Positions 52,399 through 61,491 of a stretch of 64,000 bases of DNA are shown piece after piece. The DNA lies in the NCBI GenBank assembly GCA_947493175.1, contig CANLQD010000012.1, forward strand, positions 25,383 through 89,382. The letters are read 5' to 3'. Numbering within the stretch: the stretch's first letter is position 1; every line of letters starts with the position of its first letter. Both the position numbers and the translations under genes were made by a program. The notes under the pieces are model-generated. The model did no database searches. It saw only the letters and a list, made by a program, of their open reading frames with translations, and was not told the origin of the DNA. This stretch comes from an uncultured Flavobacteriaceae bacterium (lineage in GTDB: Bacteria; Bacteroidota; Bacteroidia; Flavobacteriales; Flavobacteriaceae).

Positions 52399-53543
52399 CC
52401 TTTCTTTCGGTTCATAAAAGCGGTAGCCGCCAGCACCAAAAGGGCACAGCTAAGCAGTATTACAAAGCAAACGACCAAGGAAGTACTTTTGGCCACGAAA
52501 CCTAGCACCGGAGGTGCTACTAAAAAACCCATATACCCCATTCCGGCAATAAAGGAGACGCCTTGGGAAGATTCTACCCCACGTACATTCCCGCCAATTC
52601 GAAAAAGCTCGGGCACCATCACCGAGAAACCCAGTCCGCTCAAGGCAAAGCCGATAATTGCCAAATAGGTCTGAGTGGTCAAGACCAAGCCATAACCGGT
52701 CATGGCAATCAACGCTCCCAAAGCGACCATCTTTACAGAACCTAGTTTTTCGCTAATACCATCACCTAAAAAACGCCCTAAGGTCATGGTCACCTGAAAT
52801 CCCAAAAAACCAGCTCCCCATAACGCTTCAGGTGCTAAACTGATTTCTTTTAAATACAGTCCGCTCCAATCCACGATGGCTCCTTCACTTCCCATAGACA
52901 TGAACGAAACCAAGCCCAGCAGCAACAAAGGTTTAAAAAGTTTTAAGCTAAAGGGTTCTTTCTCGACCGGGGCAGCTTTTACAGGATAATACTGTTTCAT
53001 AAAAATGAAGTTCACTCCCAACACTAGCAACACGGCCAAAAGCATATGTAGGGGCGGATTGCCTAACGGACCTATTAGAAAGCTCCCGAGTCCTGCCAAG
53101 ACGCCGCCGAGGCTGAAAAAACCATGTGCGGCCGACATAAACTTGGCCTTATCTTCTTTTTCCAATTCGGTGACCAAGGTATTCATCGAGATGTCCGTAA
53201 AGCCATTGCTAGCTCCGAAAAGGAAAAGTGCTGCCATCAGGGTATACAGGCTCGGAGCCACTAATGGCAAGAGCGCGGCAACGCAGCTTATAAAAACACC
53301 AAAGGCCGTTGCCCTGCCAACACCAACACTATTAATGATTTTCGCTGCAATAGGAAAAACGGTAAACACCCCAAGGGACAGAAAAAAAATAGCAAGTCCG
53401 AGTTGGGATTTATCAATTTCCAAACCTTCTTTTACCATAGGGATATAAATAGCCCAAGTACCAAACAAAATGTTGAGACTGGCAAATACCCAAGCTGGAC
53501 CAAAATACCTAGGATTGGAAAGAATAAGAAACAGGGATTTCAT
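52395..53543 (-). CDS. MFS transporter (FucP/YbjJ-like)
   Basis: 382 residues with about 12 hydrophobic segments. The first half has GLAIFFLSLGVFTVFPIAAKIINSVGVGRATAFG and the halves are related in the usual way. LGGVLAGLGSFLIG and FLGFQVTMTLGRFLGD are typical of the fucose-permease/YbjJ branch. Substrate unknown. Between it and the VOC gene, 53544-53765 contains no gene, only a direct repeat ACGGTTAAG at 53684-53692 and 53701-53709. Confidence 0.88.
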   Translation of the reverse strand: MKSLFLILSNPRYFGPAWVFASLNILFGTWAIYIPMVKEGLEIDKSQLGLAIFFLSLGVFTVFPIAAKIINSVGVGRATAFGVFISCVAALLPLVAPSLYTLMAALFLFGASNGFTDISMNTLVTELEKEDKAKFMSAAHGFFSLGGVLAGLGSFLIGPLGNPPLHMLLAVLLVLGVNFIFMKQYYPVKAAPVEKEPFSLKLFKPLLLLGLVSFMSMGSEGAIVDWSGLYLKEISLAPEALWGAGFLGFQVTMTLGRFLGDGISEKLGSVKMVALGALIAMTGYGLVLTTQTYLAIIGFALSGLGFSVMVPELFRIGGNVRGVESSQGVSFIAGMGYMGFLVAPPVLGFVAKSTSLVVCFVILLSCALLVLAATAFMNRKKG

Positions 53544-53765
53544 TCTGCACCGATTAGAAAACGGCTAAAGTAGCTTATTTTTTCAAAATGTGGCTTAGTC
53601 CCGATCATACTTTGGAACTTCACCACGAGGGCAGGAGATACCGTAAATGCAGCTTTTTTATTAGCCGATAGATAGCATTGCTACGGTTAAGCCGAAAAAC
53701 ACGGTTAAGAATTGACTTTTGAAGTTGTTCCGGGCCGTAATAGATTTTCGAAAGCATGATTCGGA

Positions 53766-54176
53766 CTATACCGCTTCGGTAAACAACGTGGTTACCTCTA
53801 AACGATTGTTATCGGGATCTAGGGTTTCAAACTCATAGTACCCATCACCGGTTTTTCTTGGCCCGCTTAGGATCGGAAATCCGGCTGCCTGTAATTCGAT
53901 GGCTTTTTTATCGACTTCCTGCATGGTGGCCACCCCGAATGCCAAGTGAATGATTCCCTGATGTTGCTTTTCAACGGTGTCGTTCTCATTACCTGGAATA
54001 CCTTCCATTGTCATAAGTTCCAGACGCGCCCCAGACTCAAAACTTAAAAAATAGCTTTGAAACCCCTTCTGTTCATTATGGTACTTTTTATTTGGTATTG
54101 CCTGAAAATAGGCTATATAAAAAGACTTTAATTCCTCTAATCGATTCGTCCAAATGGCAACATGTTCCAAGATCAT
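53766..54176 (-). CDS. VOC-family (glyoxalase-like) protein
   Basis: 136 residues. Metal-type positions are visible: His5 (ILEHVAIWTNRLEEL), HLAFGVA and YYEFETLDPDNNRLEVT with a C-terminal Glu. Such proteins may act as dioxygenases, lyases or fosfomycin-type thiol transferases. It lies 68 nt after kynU on the same strand, so it may be co-transcribed and act in the kynurenine route, but this is only positional. Confidence 0.85.
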   Translation of the reverse strand: MILEHVAIWTNRLEELKSFYIAYFQAIPNKKYHNEQKGFQSYFLSFESGARLELMTMEGIPGNENDTVEKQHQGIIHLAFGVATMQEVDKKAIELQAAGFPILSGPRKTGDGYYEFETLDPDNNRLEVTTLFTEAV

Positions 54177-54244
54177 ACGGTTCGCTATTTAATTTTCCGC
54201 CGTGCCTCTTAAAATTTCCTATTAGGACGGCATCAAAGCCATCT

Positions 54245-55516
54245 TTATGCAAGTTCCAAAATACCCTTTTTCAAGATTTGTCCGAAATGATACATGTCCT
54301 CATAGGAACAATAAAAAGGCGCGGGCGCCAAACGGATTACGTTCGGTTCACGCCAATCGGTAATGACGCCATGCTGCATTAAATACTCAAAAATAGGCCT
54401 TCCCTGCCCATGTAAAAAAACCGACAACTGGCACCCTCTGTCTTTTGGCGTAATCACCTCAAAAGTACTTTCGACCTCCTTATCGATTTCCTTCAAGACA
54501 AACTCCAGGTAGGCTACGAGACGATCTCTTTTTTCAACAAGAGCTTTCATACCAACCTCGTCGAAAAGCTCCAGGGAGGCTAAATAAGGCGCCATTGATA
54601 GTACAGGAGCGTTGCTGATCTGCCAAGCATCGGCATTTTCCATTGGTTCAAATTCAGGTTTCATTAAAAAGCGAGTTTCCTTTTTGGTACCCCACCAACC
54701 CTCGAACCGTGGAATGTCTTTTCGATTCAAATACTTTTGATTTACAAAAACACCCGATGCGTTGCCCGGACCGCTGTTCATGTATTTGTAACTGCACCAC
54801 GCGGCAAAATCAACATCCCAATCATGCAGTTTCAATTCAATATTACCGACCGCATGGGCCAAATCCCAACCTACATTGGCCCCGACGGCCCTTCCTTCCT
54901 TTGTAATGGTAGGGATATCGAACACCTGCCCGTTGTAGTAGTTCACACCTCCGATCAAAACCAAAGCCAACTCCTCCCCTATTTCATTGATTTTTGCTAG
55001 CACATCTTCCGTACGCCAATAATGCTCTCCCGGTCGTTTCTTGATTTCTACAATCGCCTCCTCTGGGGAAAGACCATGAAATCTTACCTGGCTTTGAAAC
55101 ATATACTGATCCGAAGGAAAAGCCTTTTCCTCGCAAAGAATCTTGTAACGCTTTTCAGTTGGTCTGTAAAAAGAGACCATTAAGAGGTGAAGGTTTACCG
55201 TTAGGGTATTCATCACCGTCACCTCTTCTGTCTTGGCACCTACTACTTTTGCTAAAGGAGCCGCTAAACGTTCGTGATAGTCCCACCAGGGTTTTTCGGC
55301 ATGAAAATGCCCTTCTACGGCCAGCTCCTTCCAGTCGGTCATGACCTCATCGATATATTTTTGCGTATGTTTCGGTTGAAGACCTAAGGAATTTCCGGTA
55401 AAATAGATGACCTCTTTTTCGTTTACCTTAGGGAAATAAAAGGCATCACGGTACTTTCGAAGCGGATCTGATCGATCCAAACCTTGTGCAAAATCCAGCT
55501 TATTTTCAAATTGCAT
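54245..55516 (-). CDS. kynU: kynureninase
   Basis: 423 residues. PLP enzyme that cleaves 3-hydroxykynurenine (or kynurenine) to 3-hydroxyanthranilate (anthranilate) and alanine. FTGNSLGLQPK at the start, VGWDLAHAVGNIELKLHDWDVDFAAWCSYKY with Asp218 and the PLP lysine Lys244, NSGPGNASG after it, and a C-terminal ITDWREPNVIRLAPAPFY. Length and motifs are those of the family. kmo is on the same strand 4 kb downstream. Confidence 0.95.
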   Translation of the reverse strand: MQFENKLDFAQGLDRSDPLRKYRDAFYFPKVNEKEVIYFTGNSLGLQPKHTQKYIDEVMTDWKELAVEGHFHAEKPWWDYHERLAAPLAKVVGAKTEEVTVMNTLTVNLHLLMVSFYRPTEKRYKILCEEKAFPSDQYMFQSQVRFHGLSPEEAIVEIKKRPGEHYWRTEDVLAKINEIGEELALVLIGGVNYYNGQVFDIPTITKEGRAVGANVGWDLAHAVGNIELKLHDWDVDFAAWCSYKYMNSGPGNASGVFVNQKYLNRKDIPRFEGWWGTKKETRFLMKPEFEPMENADAWQISNAPVLSMAPYLASLELFDEVGMKALVEKRDRLVAYLEFVLKEIDKEVESTFEVITPKDRGCQLSVFLHGQGRPIFEYLMQHGVITDWREPNVIRLAPAPFYCSYEDMYHFGQILKKGILELA

Positions 55517-55530
55517 AGCGTGCTTTTGTT

Positions 55531-55538
55531 CAAAAATA
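55531..55538 (-). promoter_or_regulatory. -7 element TATTTTTG of kynU
   Basis: Exact match on the minus strand; start near 55526 gives a 10-nt leader. No -33 TTTG seen. Confidence 0.45.
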
Positions 55539-55561
55539 CGACTTCGTTAGGGAATAGTTAC

Positions 55562-56029
55562 CTATTCATTGGGCAAGCGCATTTCGATCAGATGCTTTTT
55601 AAATCCATACCTTTCATAGGCGCTGATTGCCGGCGAATTCTCGTTATAAACTGTAAGCCGTATCTCTGTGAGACCCCTAGAGATTGCCCATTGCCTTAAA
55701 ACATCTATGATACCGGAATTGATACCCTGCCCTCGATATTCGGGATGGGTATACATAAAACCCATATAGGCATAGGAACCATGATCCAGGTAATGTCTTG
55801 CTTCCTTTACGGTCACATAGCCAGAAGCCACCAATTTTTCAGCATCTTCCGCTACCACGACCAAGGCATCTTTTGACTCGAGTAGTTGACCCATGTCATA
55901 ATAATGAACGGGATCAGGTCGAATGGTGGGGTCAAATGGACGTTCTGCCATTATGATACCTTGTTCAAATTGTAACAGTGTGGAAAGGTCTCCCTTATTT
56001 GCTTCCCGAATCGTTATAGCCTTGTTCAT
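55562..56029 (-). CDS. GNAT-family N-acetyltransferase
   Basis: 155 residues from the ATG at 56029 (MNKAITIREANKGD); a start at 56065 would add 12 residues. Acetyl-CoA motif YMGFMYTHPEYRGQGINSGIIDVLRQWA and closing NENSPAISAYERYGFKKHLIEM. Substrate unknown; such RimI-like proteins can acetylate amino groups. Divergent from the O-methyltransferase gene. Confidence 0.88.
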   Translation of the reverse strand: MNKAITIREANKGDLSTLLQFEQGIIMAERPFDPTIRPDPVHYYDMGQLLESKDALVVVAEDAEKLVASGYVTVKEARHYLDHGSYAYMGFMYTHPEYRGQGINSGIIDVLRQWAISRGLTEIRLTVYNENSPAISAYERYGFKKHLIEMRLPNE

Positions 56030-56094
56030 TTTAGTTGCGGTTTGAGCAGCGATAAAGACCATCAATACTGCTTGAGTACCGTAAAGATAATAGC

Positions 56095-56102
56095 TATTTT
56101 TG
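56095..56102 (+). promoter_or_regulatory. -7 element TATTTTTG of the O-methyltransferase gene
   Basis: Exact TAnnTTTG match; start near 56107, a leader of about 9 nt. No -33 TTTG seen. Confidence 0.5.
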
Positions 56103-56115
56103 TCAAAATCATCGT

Positions 56116-56757
56116 ATGCATTTTTTATCGACAGTACTGGAAGATTACATACGGGAACATTCTGGCGACGAGCCGAAATTGCTCCAGGAACTCACAAGGG
56201 AAACCCATCTTAAGGTATTGCGTCCTAGGATGCTTACGGGCCATTTTCAAGGTAGGGTGCTGAGTATGATTTCGAAAATGGTAGGCCCAAAGAATATTTT
56301 GGAAATAGGCACCTACACCGGTTATTCTGCACTTTGTCTGTCGGAAGGCCTGCAAAAGGACGGGCAATTACATACCATCGATATCAATGCGGAATTGTTA
56401 GAACTGCAACGTAAATACTTCGACAGAAGTAATTACGGGAAGCAAATTGTACAACATCTTGGAGCGGCCCTTGATATTATTCCCACATTGAATCATATCT
56501 TTGACCTTGTTTTTATCGATGCAGAAAAAACGGATTACCCGGAGTATTTTGAGGCAGTGATATCAAAAACAAGATCGGGAGGTATTATTCTCTCCGATAA
56601 TGTGCTATGGACGGGGAAAGTGGTGGAACCCTTAGACCCAAAGGACAAGGCTACCAAAAAGCTATTAGCCTACAATCGGATGCTCAAACAAGATAAAAGA
56701 GTAGAAACGGTATTATTGCCCATTCGGGACGGCCTTACACTGAGTAGGGTGCTTTAA
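56116..56757 (+). CDS. class I SAM O-methyltransferase
   Basis: 213 residues. LEIGTYTGYSALCLSEGL is the SAM-binding motif; VFIDAEKTDYPEYFE and IILSDNVLWTGKVV are the metal and catechol-type motifs of the Mg-dependent caffeoyl-CoA/catechol O-methyltransferase family. A substrate with a catechol group is likely. Its end overlaps the PAP2 gene by 23 nt on the other strand. Confidence 0.92.
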   Translation: MHFLSTVLEDYIREHSGDEPKLLQELTRETHLKVLRPRMLTGHFQGRVLSMISKMVGPKNILEIGTYTGYSALCLSEGLQKDGQLHTIDINAELLELQRKYFDRSNYGKQIVQHLGAALDIIPTLNHIFDLVFIDAEKTDYPEYFEAVISKTRSGGIILSDNVLWTGKVVEPLDPKDKATKKLLAYNRMLKQDKRVETVLLPIRDGLTLSRVL

Positions 56758-57295
56758 TACGACGACGCAAGTTGTCGAATAAAAAGGCAAAACCGACACC
56801 TACAAGGGCCCCTACCAATATATCGAATGGGTAATGTACTCCCAAATAAATACGACTGAAGGAAAACAGTAAGGGCCATAAAAAGAGAATATAGATCCAA
56901 GGATATCGAGATCTCAACAATAAAACGGCCATGGTAGCAATACTAAATGAAGAGGCGGCATGACCCGAAAAAAAACTAAAGTCATGAGGGGTATGCAATA
57001 TTCGAATCAACTGATTAATCTCGGTATCGTTGTTCGGACGTAGACGCCCTACCCAATTCTTCACCGTATCTATGGCAAAACCTACCGCCAGGATCATTAA
57101 AACGTAGAAAATCAGATTCCATACGGCGTTCTTAAGGTTATCCTTCCAGAACAGTAAGAACACGATCAGTAAGAAAAGTGGAGTCCAAGTTCCAAATTTG
57201 GTAACAACCGACCAAAAAACATCGTATTGTTCAACACCCAATCCGTTTAGGTATATTAAGAATTCCCTATCCCACTGCCGTAGCCTCTCAAGCAT
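56735..57295 (-). CDS. PAP2-family membrane phosphatase
   Basis: 186 residues, five to six membrane segments. The three PAP2 motifs are complete: KNWVGRLRPNN, SFFSGHAASSFS and SRIYLGVHYPFD. It removes phosphate from a lipid such as undecaprenyl pyrophosphate or phosphatidate on the outer face of the inner membrane; the exact one is not certain. It begins 7 nt after tatA in the same direction and is probably in the same transcript. Confidence 0.92.
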   Translation of the reverse strand: MLERLRQWDREFLIYLNGLGVEQYDVFWSVVTKFGTWTPLFLLIVFLLFWKDNLKNAVWNLIFYVLMILAVGFAIDTVKNWVGRLRPNNDTEINQLIRILHTPHDFSFFSGHAASSFSIATMAVLLLRSRYPWIYILFLWPLLFSFSRIYLGVHYPFDILVGALVGVGFAFLFDNLRRRIKAPYSV

Positions 57296-57302
57296 TCCTT
57301 AA

Positions 57303-57641
57303 TCAGCTTCTTTTGATAGTTCCCCCTACTTCATCGAGTCCCTTTTTAATGGGATCGACTCCTTTTTTGATATCATCGGCGATACCCGTTCCCAAATTTT
57401 CCTTTACGTCGTCGATATCTTTTTTGATATCCGAAACAAAACTGGTATCGATACCCTGTTTATCGGCACTTCGCTGAATCTCTTGCTTTATATCTTCCGT
57501 GGCATCTTTGAGTTGTCGCATACCTTTTCCCAGTCCCTTCGCAATACCGGGAATCTTATCGGCACCGAAAACCATTACCACAATGAACATGATAAAGAAT
57601 ATCTCGGCCCCACTGATGAATAAAAAATATGTTGCAAGCAT
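57303..57641 (-). CDS. tatA: Sec-independent translocase protein TatA
   Basis: 112 residues from the ATG at 57641 (MLATYFLFISGAEIFFIMFIVVMVFGADKIPG); the frame back to 57671 crosses the promoter. One membrane helix, an amphipathic helix (GIAKGLGKGMRQLKDATEDI) and a charged tail richer in repeats (IKKDIDDVKENLGTG, DDIKKGVDPIKKG). It forms the pore for folded proteins such as the Tat-signal oxidoreductase encoded at 14907-16253. tatC is not in the window. Confidence 0.9.
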   Translation of the reverse strand: MLATYFLFISGAEIFFIMFIVVMVFGADKIPGIAKGLGKGMRQLKDATEDIKQEIQRSADKQGIDTSFVSDIKKDIDDVKENLGTGIADDIKKGVDPIKKGLDEVGGTIKRS

Positions 57642-57645
57642 GGTA

Positions 57646-57653
57646 CAAATATA
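57646..57653 (-). promoter_or_regulatory. -7 element TATATTTG of tatA, predicting a leaderless mRNA
   Basis: Minus strand TATATTTG is an exact TAnnTTTG match whose last G is 4 nt before the tatA ATG, so transcription would start at or within 1 nt of the ATG. Confidence 0.45.
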
Positions 57654-57691
57654 GTCAAGATAAACGATCATACTAAGGCCTGTTAACAGCC

Positions 57692-57722
57692 CTTAAAAAA
57701 AGCCCTGCATTCACAGGGCTTT
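57692..57722 (-). terminator. terminator of the M1 peptidase operon
   Basis: AAAGCCCTG (57699-57707) pairs with CAGGGCTTT (57714-57722); on the minus strand the hairpin is followed by seven T. It lies 20 nt after the peptidase stop. Confidence 0.8.
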
Positions 57723-57742
57723 CTACTTAAGTTCAAATTGTT

Positions 57743-60052
57743 CTATTTTCCTTTGATAGATTCTTTTTTAATCTTATCAAATTCAGAAGATGCCTCTTTT
57801 TTAGGCCATGCATTGTTGGTCGTATCAATATCGGCCGTCTCTGCCTTAGGGTCGACAACAATGCCCTTTAATTCCTGGTGTGAAGAAACTACTACACTGA
57901 TTTCCTTGTTATTCTTTCTCCATATTTCCGGAGGATAGGTAATGTTCTCCGTACTTCCATCAGCATAGGTATACTCAACGATCAGCGGCATCGGAATGCC
58001 ACCTGGCTTATCATAGGTAACCTCATAAAAATATTTTGGTTCCTTTATCTTAGCACGCTCTTCCGCAGTCAGTTTATCCATCATAAACTCTTTTAAACTT
58101 TTTGAACTCTCAGATGGCTTCTTGCCCTTTAACGTAGGATCAAAATCCTCGCTTTCCTCACTTTCCAAATAAACCAAAGGAGGTAAGTCTTCTTCTGATA
58201 TATTCCGAGCTGCCATTACTTCCCGCATTTTTTTGGATGGTTTATCAGAGACATAGTATTTCTTGATTCCTTTTACTCCAATGTCTACATAATCAGTGGT
58301 ATAGAACCAACCTCTCCAATACCAATCTAAATCTACAGCAGATGCATCTTCCATAGTACGGAAGAAATCTTCGGGAGTCGGGTGTTTGAACATCCAACGT
58401 TTTGAGTAGGTTTTAAAGGCATGATCGAACAACTCCCGCCCCATTACGGTTTCACGAAGAATATTCAGTGCCGTGGCCGGTTTTCCATAGGCATTGGGTC
58501 CTAACTGGTATACATTTTCGGGATTAGACATAATGGGGGAAATCGTACTTTGATCGCCTGCCATATATGGAACTATTTTCGCGGGATCTCCTCTTCTGGA
58601 AGGATACTTGCTATTCGGAGCAATCGCATTTGGGTATTTTTCACCGAACTCTTGCTCTGCCATATATTGCATAAAGGTATCCAGACCTTCATCCATCCAA
58701 CCCCATTGGCGCTCATCGGAGTTAACGATCATGGGAAAGAAATTATGCCCCACCTCGTGAATGATGACACTGATCATTCCATACTTCACACGGTCGGAAT
58801 AGGTGCCATCGGGATTGGGTCTTCCATAATTCCAGCAAATCATCGGATATTCCATCCCCTGGTTTTTGGCATGTACCGAAATTGCTTTCGGATAGGGATA
58901 ATCAAAGGTGTGTGCCGAATACGACAATAAGGTATGCGCTACTGCTTTGGTGGAATACTCTTCCCAAAGTGGATTCCCCTCAGGCGGATATAGCGAAACC
59001 GCCATTACATCTTTGTTACCCACTTTCACGGCCTGCATGTCCCAGATGAATCTTCTTGACGTTGCAAAGGCATAATCACGAACGTTTTGTGCTTTGAACT
59101 TCCAGGTTTTCTTTTTGTCAGAGAATCCTTTGGAAGCTTCTTCTGCCTCTTTTTGACTTACAATGATTACCGGTTTGTCGTATGATTTCTTTGCCTTGTC
59201 GTAACGCTTTATCATCTCTTTCGAGAAGACTTCCTTTCTATTCTGAAGCGTTCCGGTCGCATCTAAAACATGATCGGCAGGTACAGTGATGTTCACCTCA
59301 TAATCGCCAAAAGTAAGGGCGAATTCCCCATTGCCCCAGAACTGATGGTTTTGCCATCCTTCAACATCGTTATACACCGCCATACGAGGAAAGAATTGTG
59401 CAATTACATACCCTCGGTTACCATCGGCAAATTCTTCGTACCCCGAACGGGCACGATCAACGGTATGATCTGGGATATTATAATTCCATTTAATGGAAAA
59501 CGAAACCTGCTCCTTACTCTTTAAAGGCTTTGGCAAATCGATACGCATCATCGTAAAATTAATAGTATATGGCAACGACTTGCCGGAGGCATCCTTTACA
59601 TGTTCAACAATGAAACCCCCATCGAATGGTTCTCCCATATATTTTCCTGCAAAAGATCCTGTTGGTTCGGCCAACGGAACCCCTTGCCCATTTTTGAGTC
59701 TGGCTTTTGAGTCTTTTGTGCGAACGTTTTGATCCAACTGCACCCACAGGTATTCCAGATTATCGGGAGAATTATTGATATAGGTAATCGTCTCTTCACC
59801 ATATAAGCGATGATTTTTATCATCAAGTTCTATGTTCATTACATAGTTCGCCTGTTGCTGATAATAATCGGGACCGGGTGCCCCGGAAGCCGATCGATAG
59901 GTATTCGGAGTTGAAAATTCTTCGTAAAGTTGTTTGAAACTACTTTGATTGGTATGCCCTGGTTCCTTTTCTGCGGGTTTCTCTTCTTGGGCCATCGCCA
60001 ATGTTCCAAAAAGGAACATTAACGACATAATGTAATACTTGAATTTAGTCAT
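57743..60052 (-). CDS. exported M1-family metallopeptidase
   Basis: 769 residues with a signal peptide (MSLMFLFGTLAMAQ). Zinc site HEVGH at 432-436 with the third ligand Glu455 (GWMDEGL) at the spacing normal for M1; the exopeptidase motif is GMEYP at 399-403 in place of the usual GxMEN. The N-terminal beta domain starts with NYVMNIELDDKNHRLYGEETITY. The last 130 residues form an extra beta-rich domain. It is an aminopeptidase-like enzyme of the periplasm or cell surface. Last gene of the minus-strand group that starts at 62248. Confidence 0.92.
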   Translation of the reverse strand: MTKFKYYIMSLMFLFGTLAMAQEEKPAEKEPGHTNQSSFKQLYEEFSTPNTYRSASGAPGPDYYQQQANYVMNIELDDKNHRLYGEETITYINNSPDNLEYLWVQLDQNVRTKDSKARLKNGQGVPLAEPTGSFAGKYMGEPFDGGFIVEHVKDASGKSLPYTINFTMMRIDLPKPLKSKEQVSFSIKWNYNIPDHTVDRARSGYEEFADGNRGYVIAQFFPRMAVYNDVEGWQNHQFWGNGEFALTFGDYEVNITVPADHVLDATGTLQNRKEVFSKEMIKRYDKAKKSYDKPVIIVSQKEAEEASKGFSDKKKTWKFKAQNVRDYAFATSRRFIWDMQAVKVGNKDVMAVSLYPPEGNPLWEEYSTKAVAHTLLSYSAHTFDYPYPKAISVHAKNQGMEYPMICWNYGRPNPDGTYSDRVKYGMISVIIHEVGHNFFPMIVNSDERQWGWMDEGLDTFMQYMAEQEFGEKYPNAIAPNSKYPSRRGDPAKIVPYMAGDQSTISPIMSNPENVYQLGPNAYGKPATALNILRETVMGRELFDHAFKTYSKRWMFKHPTPEDFFRTMEDASAVDLDWYWRGWFYTTDYVDIGVKGIKKYYVSDKPSKKMREVMAARNISEEDLPPLVYLESEESEDFDPTLKGKKPSESSKSLKEFMMDKLTAEERAKIKEPKYFYEVTYDKPGGIPMPLIVEYTYADGSTENITYPPEIWRKNNKEISVVVSSHQELKGIVVDPKAETADIDTTNNAWPKKEASSEFDKIKKESIKGK

Positions 60053-60112
60053 CTTTTGAGATATTATTTAAGCCGGTAAAATATAATTTTTTAAGGATTT
60101 GTTAATGCGATG

Positions 60113-60619
60113 TTACAAGTTTAACATTCCTTTATTATTCTCCTTCATTAGCACGAAACTCTTTTTCGCGCCATTGATTTTAAAATGTACCACATTTTGT
60201 TGTTCATCGAACAAATCGGTCAACACTTCGTTCGTTATTTCAATGCTCGTTACTTTCGACAAATCAATCCCTGGAATTTCCAAATAACAGATCATTACAT
60301 CATTGTCATATTTTTTGGCCAAAAATGTAAAGGGCCGGTTTTCTCCATTTACCTGAAGGGTAAACTTCGCACGTAGATACTTTTCTATATAGGCTTCTGC
60401 CGATTTTGATTCCTCTATCGTGGCCAAATTTCCCCGAATTTCATAGCGCTCCCATAGCAACGCATCCATATCGTCTATAAAAATTCGGGTGGTTATCTGA
60501 AGTGCTTTATCTTTCTCGGAATATCCAACATTGGTAACACTTACATAGAACTTATGTGCCGCTGTAAAGGCGGTAAGTGGTAACAATAAAAGGATAAATG
60601 CTTTTTTTAGGATTGTCAT
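60113..60619 (-). CDS. DUF6702-family exported protein
   Basis: 168 residues from the ATG at 60619 (MTILKKAFILLLLPLTAFTAAHKFYVSVT); a TTG at 60637 is less likely. The signal peptide is followed by HKFYVSVTNVGYSEKDKALQITTRIFIDDMDALL, the family hallmark; the rest is beta-rich. Function unknown. It directly precedes the M1 peptidase gene (60 nt), a pairing often kept in Flavobacteriia. Confidence 0.8.
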   Translation of the reverse strand: MTILKKAFILLLLPLTAFTAAHKFYVSVTNVGYSEKDKALQITTRIFIDDMDALLWERYEIRGNLATIEESKSAEAYIEKYLRAKFTLQVNGENRPFTFLAKKYDNDVMICYLEIPGIDLSKVTSIEITNEVLTDLFDEQQNVVHFKINGAKKSFVLMKENNKGMLNL

Positions 60620-60664
60620 GGTGGTAAAAATAATCAAATCATATGCCAGAGATGATTTTGGAAA

Positions 60665-60720
60665 ACTGTTTTGAAATATGTGACCTTAAAAAAATAATCG
60701 GCACATTTCAAAACAGTCTC
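60665..60720. repeat. inverted repeat after the SusC-N-like gene
   Basis: ACTGTTTTGAAATATGTG (60665-60682) and CACATTTCAAAACAGT (60702-60717) are inverted copies with a 19-nt loop and an AT bulge; the right arm touches the preceding stop codon. GAGACTGTTTTGAAAT of the right arm (minus strand) resembles GAGGCTGTTTCGAAAT at 12228. It may be a terminator, a dispersed palindrome or a remnant of a small mobile element. Confidence 0.5.
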
Positions 60721-61491
60721 TTACTCCAGTTCATAATTTCTGCGATAGGCAACACTACGTTTCTTCATATGTTCCCATATCTTCAAACGGTCTTTGGTTT
60801 TGACCGCTGCTTGAAACTTTGAATCGACCTCACAGAAATACATAAAATCATCAATCTTTTCCTCAGGAATTTTTAAATCGGTCACAATTACGGAATCAGG
60901 ATAAAAAGCCCGAACCCGCTGGGTTCGTTCGTACTTTTTTTCAACACCCACCAACCGTTTTAAACGTTTGGTACGTCCAGAAATCGCATTAAAAATAAAA
61001 TCAACACTTCTAGGGTCGGTCGCAGTCATGAGCATCCGTTCCGATTGTGTCGGCATCTTCGCATAGGCATTGGGCAATCCCAAAGTACTGGCCGTCACAA
61101 CTGCATCTGTTTGTAAGCGATCCGCATCGCGGGTCATATCACCTGTTAGATTATACGGCATTACCACCACTTCGTCGAGTTCATTCACTGCTTCTTCCAA
61201 TGGCACTAAAAGAAATTTGCTTTCCAACATCGACAGCGTCACCACCAACTCTTTCTTTTTATACTGAATCGCAGAAAAAACAATGGTATCGTTCAATTTG
61301 GCGGTAATCGAAAAAAAACCGTCTATATCGGTAATTGCCGCCTTATTTTCGGTGATATTCAACACATGTGTCGCAGCAACATCGCCATCGGCACTGTACA
61401 CCCTACCCTCAAGTTTTTTGGGAAGTAACCCTTGGGCACAAAGCGCGTGCCCGATTAATAATAAACATATCAGAAAACTACTCTTCTGCAT
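60721..61491 (-). CDS. carboxypeptidase-regulatory-like domain protein, SusC-N-like, copy 2
   Basis: 256 residues. Signal peptide (FLICLLLIGHALCAQ), then a carboxypeptidase-D regulatory-like beta sandwich (LEGRVYSADGDVAATHVLNITENKAAITDIDGFFSI) and a TonB-box-like ELDEVVVMPYN near residue 105. Instead of a receptor plug a helical basic domain follows (SGRTKRLKRLVGVEKKYERTQ). Paralogous to the upstream gene and overlapping it by 14 nt. It looks like the N-terminal part of a SusC protein without barrel; function unknown. Confidence 0.82.
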   Translation of the reverse strand: MQKSSFLICLLLIGHALCAQGLLPKKLEGRVYSADGDVAATHVLNITENKAAITDIDGFFSITAKLNDTIVFSAIQYKKKELVVTLSMLESKFLLVPLEEAVNELDEVVVMPYNLTGDMTRDADRLQTDAVVTASTLGLPNAYAKMPTQSERMLMTATDPRSVDFIFNAISGRTKRLKRLVGVEKKYERTQRVRAFYPDSVIVTDLKIPEEKIDDFMYFCEVDSKFQAAVKTKDRLKIWEHMKKRSVAYRRNYELE

